Source: JBBSDP01 sp963754335
Lineage (GTDB): Bacteria; Planctomycetota; Phycisphaerae; Tepidisphaerales; Tepidisphaeraceae
NCBI GenBank assembly: GCA_963754335.1
Contig: CAVWFQ010000008.1
Location: forward strand, 434,001-498,000
Length of the DNA: 64,000 nucleotides
Reading direction: 5' to 3'
The notes beneath the pieces were generated by a model. The model ran no database searches. It was not told where the DNA came from and saw nothing but the letters and a program-made list of their open reading frames with translations. Positions within the stretch are counted from its first letter, which is position 1, and the number at the start of each line of letters is the position of its first letter. The translations under genes were made by a program, and so were the position numbers. Of this stretch, positions 8,349 through 17,080 are shown one piece after another.

Positions 8349-10657
8349 TTGGCAATTACCCGAGCACGGACCATTATCGCATTGATCGCGCCGATCATCG
8401 GCTGGACGGTGGCGGGGGTTGCTGTTGCCGCGCCCGACAGCGATGGAATCGCCTTCTTCGAGAAGAAGGTCCGGCCGGTTCTGGTCGAAAAATGTTACAC
8501 CTGCCACAGCATTGATGCGAAAAAAGTCAAAGGCGATCTGCTCCTGGATTCTCGTGATGGCATGCTCAAGGGAGGGGAATCCGGCGTTGTGCTCAAGCCA
8601 GGCGACCCGGATGGCAGCCTGCTGATCACTGCAATTCGCTACAAAGATGATGACCTGAAAATGCCGCCGAAGACTCCGCTTGCGCCGGAGGTGGTGGCGG
8701 ACATTGAAAAGTGGATTCGCATGGGTGCGCCGGATCCCCGCATCGTCGCGCCAACGCCCGCCGGGAGCGCCAAGGCCCGATGGTCCTTTGCGCCATTGAG
8801 TCATGCAGAGCCGCCGAAGATCAAAAATGCCGGTTGGGCGCAGACGTCTGTCGATCGATTTATCCGATCCGCGCTGGAGGAAAAGGAGATATCGCCGGCG
8901 CCGCCCGCCGATCGGCGAACGCTGGTGCGCCGCCTCTATTTCGACCTGCTCGGTTTGCCGCCGACGCCGGAACAGGCCGAGGCGTTTGTGAACGACCGCG
9001 ATCCGCGCGCCTACCCGAAACTCATCGAGAAGCTGCTGGCTGATCCGCATTATGGCGAGCGCTGGGCCCGACACTGGCTCGATGTGGCGCGCTACGCGGA
9101 TTCCAGCGGGTATTCGACCGACACGGATCGTCCTTTCGCCTATCAGTATCGCGATTTTGTCATCCGTGCGATGAACGAGGATCTGCCGTTCGACACGTTT
9201 ATCCGCTGGCAGTTGGCGGGGGACCTGATCGCGCCGCAGTCGTCTGATGCAGTGGCCGCCACAGGCTTTTGCACCAATGGGGCGTTCAATACCAATTCGC
9301 CGCAGGAGAAGGATCGCTGGGACGAACTGGACGACGTTGTTTCGACCACGGGGTCGGCCATACTGGGGCTGACGGTCGGGTGCGCGCGCTGCCACAACCA
9401 CAAGTTCGATCCGATTCCATCGCGAGATTATTACCGGCTGGTCGCAACATTTTTCAGCGCCAGCGCGGCGATCGCCGCCTGCCCCCGCGACGGTCGATGG
9501 ATCTGGATTTGACCGAGACACGCCGTCTCAGTGCCATGCCGATCAGCGACGGGCTGGATCCCGAACCTCACACGGCGCCGCGCGGCGACAAGGCGCACTG
9601 CCTCACCGACGGCGGCGCCGATCAGGCGATGGGCTGGCTCCTGAGCCGCGGCAATCCCGAGGCGAAGGTCGAGCGGCTGAATCCGGGATTTCTCCAGATC
9701 CTGAGTCATCAGGCCGAATCACATTGGTTGACCGGAAAGGTTCACCCGCGCGTGGCGTTGGCCGACTGGATGACCGATACGCAGGACGGCGCGGGAATGC
9801 TGCTGGCCCGCGTGATGGTGAACCGGATCTGGCAACATCACTTCGGGCGCGGGCTCGTCGGGACACCCAGCGACTTTGGCGCGCAGGGGGATTTGCCCAC
9901 GAATCCAAATCTGCTTGACTGGCTGGCGCGGCAGTTCATCGACAGCGGATGGAGCGTCAAGTCGATGCACCGACTCATTCTCAACAGTGCGACCTATCAG
10001 GAATCGGGAGCGTGGCAGGAGGCGTCGGCCGGGGTCGATCCCGAGAATCGATTGAACTGGCGTCATGAACCAATCCGGCATGAGGCGGAAATTGTCCGCG
10101 ACAGCATCTTGTCCGTCAGCGGCGGCTTGAACGAAACGATGTATGGTCCGGCGATTTTTCCCTACATCCCGCCGGAGGCGATTCTGGCGGCCAAATTTGC
10201 GACCTGGCCTGCCGACGTCAAAGACGGCCCGCCAGTCTGGCGGCGTACGATTTATGTTTTCGTGAAGCGATCCGTGCCGGTGCCGCTGCTTCAGGTTTAC
10301 GATTATCCGGATACCACCAGCAGCGTCGGCAAGCGTTCGATGACCACAACGGTGCCGCAGGCACTGGCACTGATGGACAACGCGTTTGTCTATCGGCAGT
10401 TGAAGATGTACGCCGAACGCGTCGCCCGCGAGGCCGGCGCGGATCCCGCGCGCGGGTGACCCGCGCCTACCTGATTGCCCTGAGTCGGCCGCCGACGGCT
10501 CATGAACTGTCGATTGGGTGCAATTTCCTCGCCACGGATGCGGATCGCGCGGGCAGCGCGAAATTCGAATGTGGCGGCCGCCGAGGCGCAGTCGCTGGCG
10601 CTGCTCGATTTTTGCCAGAGCCTGATCATGTTGAACGAATTCGTGTATGTGGATTAA
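8349..10657 (+). CDS. Planctomycetal cytochrome c/DUF1549/DUF1553 secreted protein, frameshifted
   Basis: After a signal peptide (IIALIAPIIGWTVAGVAVAA), a PSCyt1 domain carries CYTCHSIDAKKVKG and GKPDGSLL-type residues (KPGDPDGSLLITAI, MPPKTPLAPE). A DUF1549 region follows (RRLYFDLLGLPPTPEQAEAF, YGERWARHWLDVARYADSSG, GCARCHNHKFDPI), then DUF1553 (LLARVMVNRIWQHHFGRG, TPSDFGAQGDLPTNPNLLDW, SMHRLILNSATYQES). The C-terminus QSLIMLNEFVYVD ending at 10657 is the family's standard end. Frames change near 9485, 10450 and about 10560. The DUF1501 gene 32 bp downstream is the usual partner. The pair is widespread in planctomycetes. Its substrate is not established, but export and polymer degradation are commonly proposed. 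Confidence 0.8.
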
Positions 10658-10689
10658 ACGGAATGACAGTGCATCATTGAAGGTATCGT

Positions 10690-12156
10690 ATGAACAGCAA
10701 CACTCCTCATGTTTCTTCGGGGCATCTCTTGAACCGCCGCCAGCTTCTTCAACGGGCCGGCTGCGGATTCGGAATGCTGGGGTTGTCCGGTCTGCTGGGA
10801 GAATGTGGCTTGCTCGCGTCGCCGGCGCAGGCCGCCGTACCTTCCATCGCCGCGCCAGCCTCCTCGATGCATCTGCCGCACTTTGCCGGCAAGGCCAAGC
10901 GGGTGATCTGGTTGTTCAACCATGGCGGGCCGAGCACGATCGACCTTTTCGATCCCAAACCGGAGCTGGAGCGCTCCGACGGCAAATCGATGAACATGGG
11001 AAAGAATGTCGGCTTTTTTTCCAGCGAAGGCCGGCTGATGAAGAGCCCGTTCAAGTTCAGCCGCCATGGTCAGACGGGAGCCTGGTGTTCCGATGCGTTT
11101 CCCAACTTGTCCCGATGTGTCGACGAGATGGCGTTCATCCGGTCGGTCACGTCCGAGTCGAACAATCACGGCCCCGCCCTTTATCACATGAACACCGGGA
11201 TGACCCGCGTTGGATTTCCCAGCGTTGGATCATGGGTGACCTATGGCCTGGGGACCGAGAACCAGGACCTTCCCGGCTTTATCGTCATGCTCGACTATCG
11301 CGGCGCGCTCGAAGGCGGACCGTATAGCTGGGGCAGCGGATTTTTGCCGAGCGCCTATCAGGGAACGCCTTTTCGCGCGAGCGGCAGCAGCCCGCTACTC
11401 GACCTCGACCCTCCCATGGGCACGGATCGGCCGGCGCAGCGTCGCCAGCTCGACCTGGTGGCCCAGTTGAATCAGCAGCATCTGGAAGCTCACCCGGCCG
11501 AGGCCGATCTACTCGGACGGATTCAGAGCTTTGAACTCGCCTACCGGATGCAGATGCGCGCGCCGGAAGCGATCGACATTTCAAAGGAAGATGAACGAAC
11601 CCAGGCGATGTACGGGATCGATAAGCCCGTATCGCGCTATTACGGAACGCAACTGCTGATGGCTCGCCGGCTCATCGAGCGGGGTGTGCGATTCGTCCAG
11701 ATCTACAGCGGCGCCCACGACGATACGCTGCGGTGGGATGCGCATGCCGACCTGGTCAAGAATCATGGCGATCGCTGCGCCGAAACTGATCTTCCAACAG
11801 CGGGCCTGCTCCAGGATCTGCGCCAGCGCGGGCTACTCGAAGACACGCTGGTCGTATGGGGAGCCGAGTTCGGCCGCCTGCCGATCACGCAGGGGAACAG
11901 CACCGGGCGCGATCACAATCGATACGGCTTCTGCCATTGGATGGCCGGCGCCGGCGTCAAGGCCGGCGCATCATATGGCGAGACCGACGAAATCGGTTTC
12001 AAGGCCGCCGTGAATCCCGTCTCCGTGCATGACGTGCACGCAACGATTCTTCATCAACTCGGTCTGGACCACACGCGCCTGACTTATCGCCGCAACGGCC
12101 GCGACTATCGGCTGACCGATACCAGCGGGCGGGTGATTCATGAAATTCTCGCGTGA
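10690..12156 (+). CDS. DUF1501 family secreted protein (sulfatase/alkaline-phosphatase-like fold)
   Basis: This intact 488-residue protein has an N-terminal twin-arginine leader (LNRRQLLQRAGCGFGMLGL), implying Tat export as a folded protein. DUF1501 hallmarks are visible: KAKRVIWLFNHGGPSTIDLF, PFKFSRHGQTGAWCSDAFP, NNHGPALYHMNTG, SVGSWVTYGLG, VVWGAEFGRLPITQG, GRDHNRYGFCHWMAGAGVKA and SVHDVHATILHQLGLDH. It is the second gene of the DUF1549/DUF1553-DUF1501 pair, with a 32-bp gap. The fold is related to alkaline phosphatase/sulfatase. The reaction is unproven. Confidence 0.9.
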   Translation: MNSNTPHVSSGHLLNRRQLLQRAGCGFGMLGLSGLLGECGLLASPAQAAVPSIAAPASSMHLPHFAGKAKRVIWLFNHGGPSTIDLFDPKPELERSDGKSMNMGKNVGFFSSEGRLMKSPFKFSRHGQTGAWCSDAFPNLSRCVDEMAFIRSVTSESNNHGPALYHMNTGMTRVGFPSVGSWVTYGLGTENQDLPGFIVMLDYRGALEGGPYSWGSGFLPSAYQGTPFRASGSSPLLDLDPPMGTDRPAQRRQLDLVAQLNQQHLEAHPAEADLLGRIQSFELAYRMQMRAPEAIDISKEDERTQAMYGIDKPVSRYYGTQLLMARRLIERGVRFVQIYSGAHDDTLRWDAHADLVKNHGDRCAETDLPTAGLLQDLRQRGLLEDTLVVWGAEFGRLPITQGNSTGRDHNRYGFCHWMAGAGVKAGASYGETDEIGFKAAVNPVSVHDVHATILHQLGLDHTRLTYRRNGRDYRLTDTSGRVIHEILA

Positions 12157-12191
12157 CCGCGGGTGCGTGCCCCAATCGTCGGCGGAGTCTC

Positions 12192-12331
12192 TTCCCCCTC
12201 TCCCAGTACTCTGGGAGAAGCGAGCGGATCGGGCGACTGCCCGCGAGCGGGTTGGGGTGAGGGCCATCCGTATCGCGCGTTGAAGACCCTCACCCCCGCG
12301 CCCTCTCCCGGAGTACCGGGAGAAGGAGAGA
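12192..12331. repeat. CTCTCCCAGTACTCTGGGAG-type bipartite palindromic repeat
   Basis: The left unit holds the hairpin CTCCCAGTACTCTGGGAG followed by GGTTGGGGTGAGGG. The right unit is its inverse, CCCTCACCCC then CTCTCCCGGAGTACCGGGAG. Related copies are at 47925-48020, 55046-55086 and in part at 5871-5908. It fills most of the 312-bp gap before pgk. The rest of the gap shows nothing else. Confidence 0.75.
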
Positions 12332-12468
12332 CTTTTTGGACTGCCGAAATCTGTTACGCACCCTCCCAATCGCAGTCCGGCCGTTTAATTCTTGACTTGA
12401 TGCTTCGGGGGTTTAGCATCGCCGCCCTGTTGCATTCGGGGGCCGAACTGAATTTCACGGAGCATTCC

Positions 12469-13653
12469 ATGGCGAAGAAAAGCGTGACCGATCTGGATGT
12501 AAAGGGCAAACGCGTGCTGATGCGCGTCGATTTCAATGTGCCGCTCGAAGCTGGAAAGATCACCGACGACCGGCGCATCGCACAGGCGCTGCCGACCATT
12601 AAGAATGTCATCGATCGCGGCGGGCGGCTGGTCCTGATGTCTCACCTGGGCCGGCCGAAAGGGGGGCCGGAGCCGAAATATTCCCTTAAACCGGCCGCCG
12701 AGCGGCTCGGACAGCTTCTTGGCAAGCCGATCCGTTTTATCGAGCATTGCATCGGGCCGAACGCCGAAAAGGCAGTCTCGGAATTGAAGGACGGCGACGT
12801 GCTGCTTCTCGAGAACCTCCGCTTTCATAAGGAAGAGGAGAAGAACGAGCCGAATTTTAGCGCCCAGCTTGCAAAGCACGGGGAGATTTACGTCAACGAT
12901 GCGTTCGGCACCGCCCATCGCGAGCACGCCAGTACGTTTGGCGTGGCCCAGGCGCTGGCGGGCAAGCCGCGGGCGACCGGGTTGCTCATTCAAAAGGAAC
13001 TCAAATTCCTCGGCGAGGCGATCTCAAAACCCGCCCGCCCCTTCATTGCGATTCTCGGCGGCGCAAAGGTTTCCGACAAAATCAGCGTGATCGATCAACT
13101 TCTCGGAAAAGCCGACGAGCTCCTGATCGGTGGCGCGATGGCCTATACGTTCTTCCTCGCGCAGGGCAAACAGGTCGGCAAGAGCCTCGTCGAGCGCGAC
13201 AAGGTTGATCTCGCCAAACAGCTCCTGGCACGCGCCGGCGGAAAGATCAAGCTTCCCATCGATAACGTGATCTCCAATGAGATGACCGACACCGCGAAGA
13301 CGAGCATCGTCGAAGGGGATATCCCCGCCGACATGGAAGGTTTCGACATCGGCCCCAAGACACGAGTTGCCTACGCGGAGCGAATCGCCAAGGCAAAGAC
13401 GATCGTCTGGAACGGGCCGATGGGCGTGTTCGAGAAAAAGCCGTTTGCCGAGGGAACGCGCGCCGTTGCCCGAGCCGTTGCCGACGCCACCGCGAACAAC
13501 GGAGCGATCACGATCATCGGCGGCGGCGACAGTGCGGCCGCCATCGAGCAGATGGGATTGTCGGAGCACGTCAGCCACGTCAGCACGGGTGGCGGCGCGT
13601 CGTTGGAATTCCTTGAGGCAGGGCATTTTTCGACCTTGGATATTTTGGATTGA
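12469..13653 (+). CDS. pgk: Phosphoglycerate kinase
   Basis: Phosphoglycerate kinase transfers the acyl phosphate of 1,3-bisphosphoglycerate to ADP in lower glycolysis. The 394-residue product begins MAKKSVTDLDVKGKRV and contains the signature RVLMRVDFNVPLE, the substrate-binding SHLGRPKGGPEPKYSL, LLLENLRFHKEEEKNEP, FGTAHREHAS, the hinge LGGAKVSDKI, WNGPMGVFE and the nucleotide-binding GGGDSAAAIEQMG. The ATG at 12469 is preceded by CGGAG about 7 bases upstream; the long in-frame extension above it is translated repeat and not real. It is intact, cytoplasmic, and followed after 5 bp by the inverted-repeat element that separates it from rpe. Confidence 0.97.
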   Translation: MAKKSVTDLDVKGKRVLMRVDFNVPLEAGKITDDRRIAQALPTIKNVIDRGGRLVLMSHLGRPKGGPEPKYSLKPAAERLGQLLGKPIRFIEHCIGPNAEKAVSELKDGDVLLLENLRFHKEEEKNEPNFSAQLAKHGEIYVNDAFGTAHREHASTFGVAQALAGKPRATGLLIQKELKFLGEAISKPARPFIAILGGAKVSDKISVIDQLLGKADELLIGGAMAYTFFLAQGKQVGKSLVERDKVDLAKQLLARAGGKIKLPIDNVISNEMTDTAKTSIVEGDIPADMEGFDIGPKTRVAYAERIAKAKTIVWNGPMGVFEKKPFAEGTRAVARAVADATANNGAITIIGGGDSAAAIEQMGLSEHVSHVSTGGGASLEFLEAGHFSTLDILD

Positions 13654-13657
13654 AGAG

Positions 13658-13690
13658 GAAGAAGCCAGGAGCCAGGAGCCAGGAGCCAGA
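13658..13690. repeat. Left 33-bp inverted repeat of the four-helix-bundle element
   Basis: It reads GAAGAAGCCAGGAGCCAGGA and onward with AGGAGCC repeated, exactly complementary to 14144-14176. A diverged continuation (CTGGGAGCCAGGAGTCGG) follows it to about 13710. Confidence 0.85.
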
Positions 13691-13767
13691 GGCTGGGAGC
13701 CAGGAGTCGGAAGGCAGAAGGAAGAAGGGAAAGTAAGAATCAACTTTTATCGAAGGGACGGTGGTCG

Positions 13768-14184
13768 ATGGGGTGTCAGAATTTTCGGGAGTTACTGGTT
13801 TGGCAGAAGGCGCACGCATGGGTGCTTGGCACGTACGTGCTGACCTGATCGTTTCCTCGGGAAGAAATGTTTGGGCTGACTTCGCAGTTTCGGCGGGCAG
13901 CGATTTCGATCCCGGCCAATATTGCCGAACGATTTGTGAAGCGCGGCCGGAAGGACAAGATGCGATTTTTCAACATTTCGCAGGGATCTCTCGAAGAGTG
14001 CCGCTACTATCTGATCCTGGCGCAGGACCTTGGATTTGGAAACACGGAGGAATTGCTCGCTCAGATCGACGAGGTAAGTCGAATGCTTAACGCTTACATC
14101 CGTGCGATTGATTCCCAGCGATGGAAGAGCCTCTCCGCCTTCTTCTGGCTCCTGGCTCCTGGCTCCTGGCTTCTTCACTCATGA
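13768..14184 (+). CDS. Four-helix-bundle protein (23S rRNA intervening-sequence protein family), in-frame TGA
   Basis: The frame from ATG 13768 reads NFRELLVWQKAHAWVLGTYVLT, then TGA at 13846, then SFPREEMFGLTSQFRRAA, ISIPANIAERFVKRGRKDKM, RFFNISQGSLEECRYYLIL and AQDLGFGNTEELLAQIDEVS. This is the S23/IVP fold: FRELxVWQKA, FPxEExFGLTSQxRRAAxSIPANIAEG and a SLxExxYxLxLAxDLG core. An Arg or similar codon is expected at the TGA (YxLTxxFPxEE), so the gene is interrupted once in frame. The last residues (WLLAPGSWLLHS) are translated right inverted repeat, and the stop overlaps the rpe start by four bases. The family's role outside 23S rRNA is unknown. Confidence 0.7.
14144..14176. repeat. Right 33-bp inverted repeat of the four-helix-bundle element
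   Basis: It is the exact reverse complement of 13658-13690 (TCTGGCTCCTGGCTCCTGGC and onward) and ends 4 bp before the rpe start codon. Confidence 0.85.
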
Positions 14185-14852
14185 CCACCGACCCCTTCAC
14201 AACTACCCGCCCCCTTATCGCCGCCTCGATTCTCTCGGCGGACTTTTCGAAACTTGGCGCCGAGATCAAAGATGTTCTCGATGGCGGCGCCGATTTTCTC
14301 CACCTCGACGTCATGGACGGCCATTTCGTCCCGAACATCAGCTTCGGTCCGCATGTGATCGAAGGGGCGCGGCGAGCCAGCGATGCTTTCTTTGACGCGC
14401 ACCTGATGATTTCCGACCCGTTGCGATACGGGCCGCCGATCGTCAAGGCGGGTGCGCAGAACCTGACGTTTCACGTTGAAGAAGTCGCGGACCCGGTCGC
14501 GGTGGCGGACAAGTTACGCGTGAGCGGGTGCCGGGTCGGCATCACGTTACGGCCAGCAACGCCGGTGGAAACGATCTGGCCGGTGATCGAGCATGTCAAC
14601 GTGGTTCTGGTGATGAGCGTGGTGCCGGGATTCTCCGGGCAGAAATTCATGCCGGAAGTTCTTTCCAAGGCCCGGGAGATCAAAAAACGCCTGCGGCCCG
14701 ATCAGCGGATGGAGATCGACGGTGGAATCAACCACGAAACGATCGCCGCGGCGCGCGACGCAGGGGTCGATTGGTTCGTCGTCGCCAGCGCGATCTTCGA
14801 TCATCCCAACCGCGCGGAGGCGATTGCGGAGTTGCGGGAGAAAATTGCTTAG
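14181..14852 (+). CDS. rpe: Ribulose-phosphate 3-epimerase
   Basis: It interconverts D-ribulose 5-phosphate and D-xylulose 5-phosphate in the pentose phosphate pathway. The 223-residue TIM barrel shows IAASILSADFSKLGAEI, the metal-site HLDVMDGHFVPNISFGP, DAHLMISDPLRY, GITLRPATPVETIW, VLVMSVVPGFSGQKFMPEV, MEIDGGINHETI and the phosphate-binding FVVASAIFDHPN. I chose ATG 14181; the upstream in-frame extension is translated inverted repeat. It lies downstream of pgk in the same direction and is probably in the same transcript, with the four-helix-bundle unit inserted between them. It is intact. Confidence 0.96.
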   Translation: MTTDPFTTTRPLIAASILSADFSKLGAEIKDVLDGGADFLHLDVMDGHFVPNISFGPHVIEGARRASDAFFDAHLMISDPLRYGPPIVKAGAQNLTFHVEEVADPVAVADKLRVSGCRVGITLRPATPVETIWPVIEHVNVVLVMSVVPGFSGQKFMPEVLSKAREIKKRLRPDQRMEIDGGINHETIAAARDAGVDWFVVASAIFDHPNRAEAIAELREKIA

Positions 14853-14879
14853 GCGCTCTGATGCGCGAGCGGACACCAA

Positions 14880-14951
14880 GAGCCGCGCACGAAGTAAGCG
14901 GGAAAGAGTCAGGTAAACGGACAACAATCCCGCTTACTTCGTGCGCGGCTC
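14880..14951. repeat. 72-bp palindromic repeat, copy 2 of 3
   Basis: It has the same arms as 5908-5979 (outer end GAGCCGCGCACGAAGTAAGC) with a different loop, and lies between rpe and accD. Total length equals copy 1. Confidence 0.85.
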
Positions 14952-14995
14952 CGAAATGTTTTCTCGTAACCCATTCCCAGTTAGAGTGTTCGATC

Positions 14996-15868
14996 ATGGC
15001 TGAGCCCACTTCCAACGACGCGGTGAAACTGCATAAGGAAGGCGTTCCTGAAGGCCTCTGGATGCGCTGCCCCGAATGCGGGGACATGCTCTTTCGCAAG
15101 GTTGTCGAGGACGCGCTGCATGTCTGCCCCGGCTGCGAATATCACTTTCGGATCAGCGCCCGCACGCGCATCGAACAGATTGTCGATCCCGGAAGCTTTG
15201 AAGAACGCCACGACGATCTGGAGCCGATCGACACGTTGAAGTTTATAGACAAAAAGTCCTACAAGGACCGTCTTCGCGACGAACAAAAGAAGACCGGCAA
15301 CAATGACGCGGTGGTCTGCGGTAAGGGATTCATCAAGGGGCGGCCGATCATGCTGGCGGTTATGGATCCCACTTTCATGATGGGCTCGATGGGGAGCGTG
15401 GTGGGGGAGAAAATCACGCGAACGATCGAGGAAGCAGTCGACGAAGCGCTTCCGCTGCTGATCGTCAGCTGTTCCGGCGGAGCCCGCATGCAGGAGTCGG
15501 CCCTTTCGCTGATGCAGATGGCCAAGACCAGCGCGGCCTTGGCGCGCCTGGATGACGCCGGCGGTCTGTTCATCAGTCTGCTGGCGGATCCGACGACCGG
15601 CGGGGTGACGGCGAGCTTTGCCATGCTCGGGGATTTCATCATCGCCGAGCCCAAGGCACTGATCGGTTTTGCCGGGCCGAGGACGATCTGGAACACGATC
15701 AAGGTCGAACTGCCGGATGGATTTCAGCGTTCGGAATTTCTCGAGGAGCACGGATTCATCGATTTCGTCGTGCATCGCAAGGACCTGCGCAACGAAATCG
15801 CACGGCTGCGGGATTTCTGCGTCGATACCGCAGGATCTAAAATTCCGGCTCGGGCAAAGAATCCATGA
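14996..15868 (+). CDS. accD: Acetyl-CoA carboxylase carboxyltransferase subunit beta
   Basis: AccD forms the carboxyltransferase with AccA and carries the zinc ribbon; the complex makes malonyl-CoA for fatty acid synthesis. The 290-residue protein has an N-terminal four-Cys ribbon (MRCPECGDMLF ... VCPGCEYHF), then the crotonase-like body FKGRPIMLAVMDPTFMMGSM-type residues (IKGRPIMLAVMD), MGSMGSVVGEKI, PLLIVSCSGGARMQESALS, MQMAKTSAALARL, LADPTTGGVTASFAMLGD and IGFAGPRTIWNTI. The ATG at 14996 follows the 72-bp palindrome by 44 bp. Its 3' end overlaps convergent rsgA by 32 bp. accA is not in the window. Confidence 0.96.
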   Translation: MAEPTSNDAVKLHKEGVPEGLWMRCPECGDMLFRKVVEDALHVCPGCEYHFRISARTRIEQIVDPGSFEERHDDLEPIDTLKFIDKKSYKDRLRDEQKKTGNNDAVVCGKGFIKGRPIMLAVMDPTFMMGSMGSVVGEKITRTIEEAVDEALPLLIVSCSGGARMQESALSLMQMAKTSAALARLDDAGGLFISLLADPTTGGVTASFAMLGDFIIAEPKALIGFAGPRTIWNTIKVELPDGFQRSEFLEEHGFIDFVVHRKDLRNEIARLRDFCVDTAGSKIPARAKNP

Positions 15869-16910
15869 TTCGCGCGTAGCTCTCCTGACGCCATTCCGGA
15901 GCGTTGCCGGCCTGAATGTCGGGAAAGAATTGTTCGATGTTTTTCCGCGTGATGCCCCAGAGCCCGAAGAGTTTGACGCCGGGCGTATCGACCACAGCTC
16001 CGCCGAAATCGAGGGGGTAGCGGCGCGCCGAGGTCGTCGTATGCCGCCCCTTGGCGGTGTATCCGCTGATCGCGCCGATGCGGACGTCGAGATGGGGCTG
16101 GATGGCAGAAATCAGGCTGCTCTTGCCGACGCCGCTGTGGCCGGCAAGCACCGTCGTCTGATCGCGCAGCATGTTGCGCAGGGAATCGAGCCCGATCTCT
16201 TTCTCCACGCTCGTTTCCAGCGTTTGAATACCCATCGATTGATAGTGGGCCAGGCTTTTTCGGTCCTCGGCAAGAGCCGCTTCGTGCTTGACGTTCTCCG
16301 TGGAAAGATCAATCTTATTAAGGCAGACGATCGGGCGCAGCTTTCCGCTCTCGGCGGCGATGACCATGCGGTCAACCAATCCCCATTTGACGTCCGGCAG
16401 CCGAATCGAGGCGACGATCAACATTTGCCCGGCATTGGCAACGATCGGATGCTGTTCGGTTCCTTTGAAACTGTCCGCACGGGAGAGGACCGTTTGCCGC
16501 GGGAGGATTTGCTCGATCACACCTTGCGGCGGAACTTGCTGGCCGGCGCCGGTCTTCGCGTCTTCGGCGGCGACGGGCCGGAAGCGAACGGCGTCGCCGA
16601 CGATGACCGCAAAATCGGTCATCTTGTTCAGCGTTTTGCGGACCACACAGAGATACGTTGTTCCCGCGCTTTCAACCACGCTGTAAAGACTGTAAACCTG
16701 AATGATCTGGCCGAGGGGGAGCGAATCGATATCTCCGCCGGACTGTTCCTCGGCCCGCAGAAGGGCGGTGCGGAGGATTTTTTCCTGTTGCGATTGTTTT
16801 CCGCCGAAGGTCGTTCGATGAACGGGATCAACGCGATCTTCGTCGAGATCGCCGGCGTTGTAGCGGCCGGTCAAGTCTTTCTCGCGGGATCCTCTCCGTC
16901 TATTACGCAT
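15837..16910 (-). CDS. rsgA: Ribosome small subunit-dependent GTPase A, C-terminal zinc knuckle missing
   Basis: RsgA is a circularly permuted GTPase that aids late 30S subunit maturation. The 357-residue product has an N-terminal OB-like region (DFAVIVGDAVRFRPVA, VIEQILPRQTVLSRAD), the permuted motifs NKIDL (G4), GHSGVGKSSL (G1, P-loop), the switch KGRHTTTSAR and DTPGVKLFGLW (G3). The usual C-terminal Cys-x-Cys-His zinc knuckle between the FPDI and EWRQESY segments is absent: the protein goes directly from EQFFPDIQAG to NAPEWRQESYARIM, and no other frame encodes the Cys residues. This looks like an in-frame loss of about 30 residues. A basic N-terminus (MRNRRRGSREKDLTGR) is normal for the family. 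Confidence 0.92.
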   Translation of the reverse strand: MRNRRRGSREKDLTGRYNAGDLDEDRVDPVHRTTFGGKQSQQEKILRTALLRAEEQSGGDIDSLPLGQIIQVYSLYSVVESAGTTYLCVVRKTLNKMTDFAVIVGDAVRFRPVAAEDAKTGAGQQVPPQGVIEQILPRQTVLSRADSFKGTEQHPIVANAGQMLIVASIRLPDVKWGLVDRMVIAAESGKLRPIVCLNKIDLSTENVKHEAALAEDRKSLAHYQSMGIQTLETSVEKEIGLDSLRNMLRDQTTVLAGHSGVGKSSLISAIQPHLDVRIGAISGYTAKGRHTTTSARRYPLDFGGAVVDTPGVKLFGLWGITRKNIEQFFPDIQAGNAPEWRQESYARIMDSLPEPEF

Positions 16911-17069
16911 GAATTCCTGAAATTTCCGCGATTGAAGATGACGCGAGCCGTTTTGTTTGACCGGGGGACGAGCGACAACTAAGCTAATTCATGATGTAGA
17001 TGAATTGTCTGTTCTGTTCTGTACCCGGCTGTCCGTTAACGTAACAATCTGTCCGGCAGAAACAACGAC

Positions 17070-17074
17070 GGAGG
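17070..17074 (+). promoter_or_regulatory. Shine-Dalgarno that supports a TTG start for purF
   Basis: GGAGG lies 6 bases before the TTG at 17081, and there is no suitable ATG or GTG between it and the catalytic Cys region, so TTG is the likely initiator. Confidence 0.7.
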
Positions 17075-17080
17075 TATTCC

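Larger units (their letters stand above)
13658..14176. mobile_element. Inverted-repeat-bounded element carrying a four-helix-bundle protein gene
   Basis: Perfect 33-bp inverted repeats (13658-13690 and 14144-14176), made of a GCCAGGA-type hexamer/heptamer repeat, bound a 519-bp unit whose only gene is the four-helix-bundle protein. The left repeat starts 5 bp after the pgk stop and the right one ends 4 bp before the rpe ATG, so the unit fills the intergenic gap precisely. Mobility is inferred from this structure. No transposase is present and I see no clear target duplication. Confidence 0.55.

Noticed and set aside
12163..12468. N-terminal extension of phosphoglycerate kinase
   Set aside because: The extra codons are translated intergenic repeat; the family start is at the ATG at 12469 with its own ribosome-binding site.
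13846..13848. Selenocysteine at the TGA of the four-helix-bundle gene
   Set aside because: The family has no catalytic Cys at this position, and I see no selenocysteine insertion element. A substitution or error is simpler.
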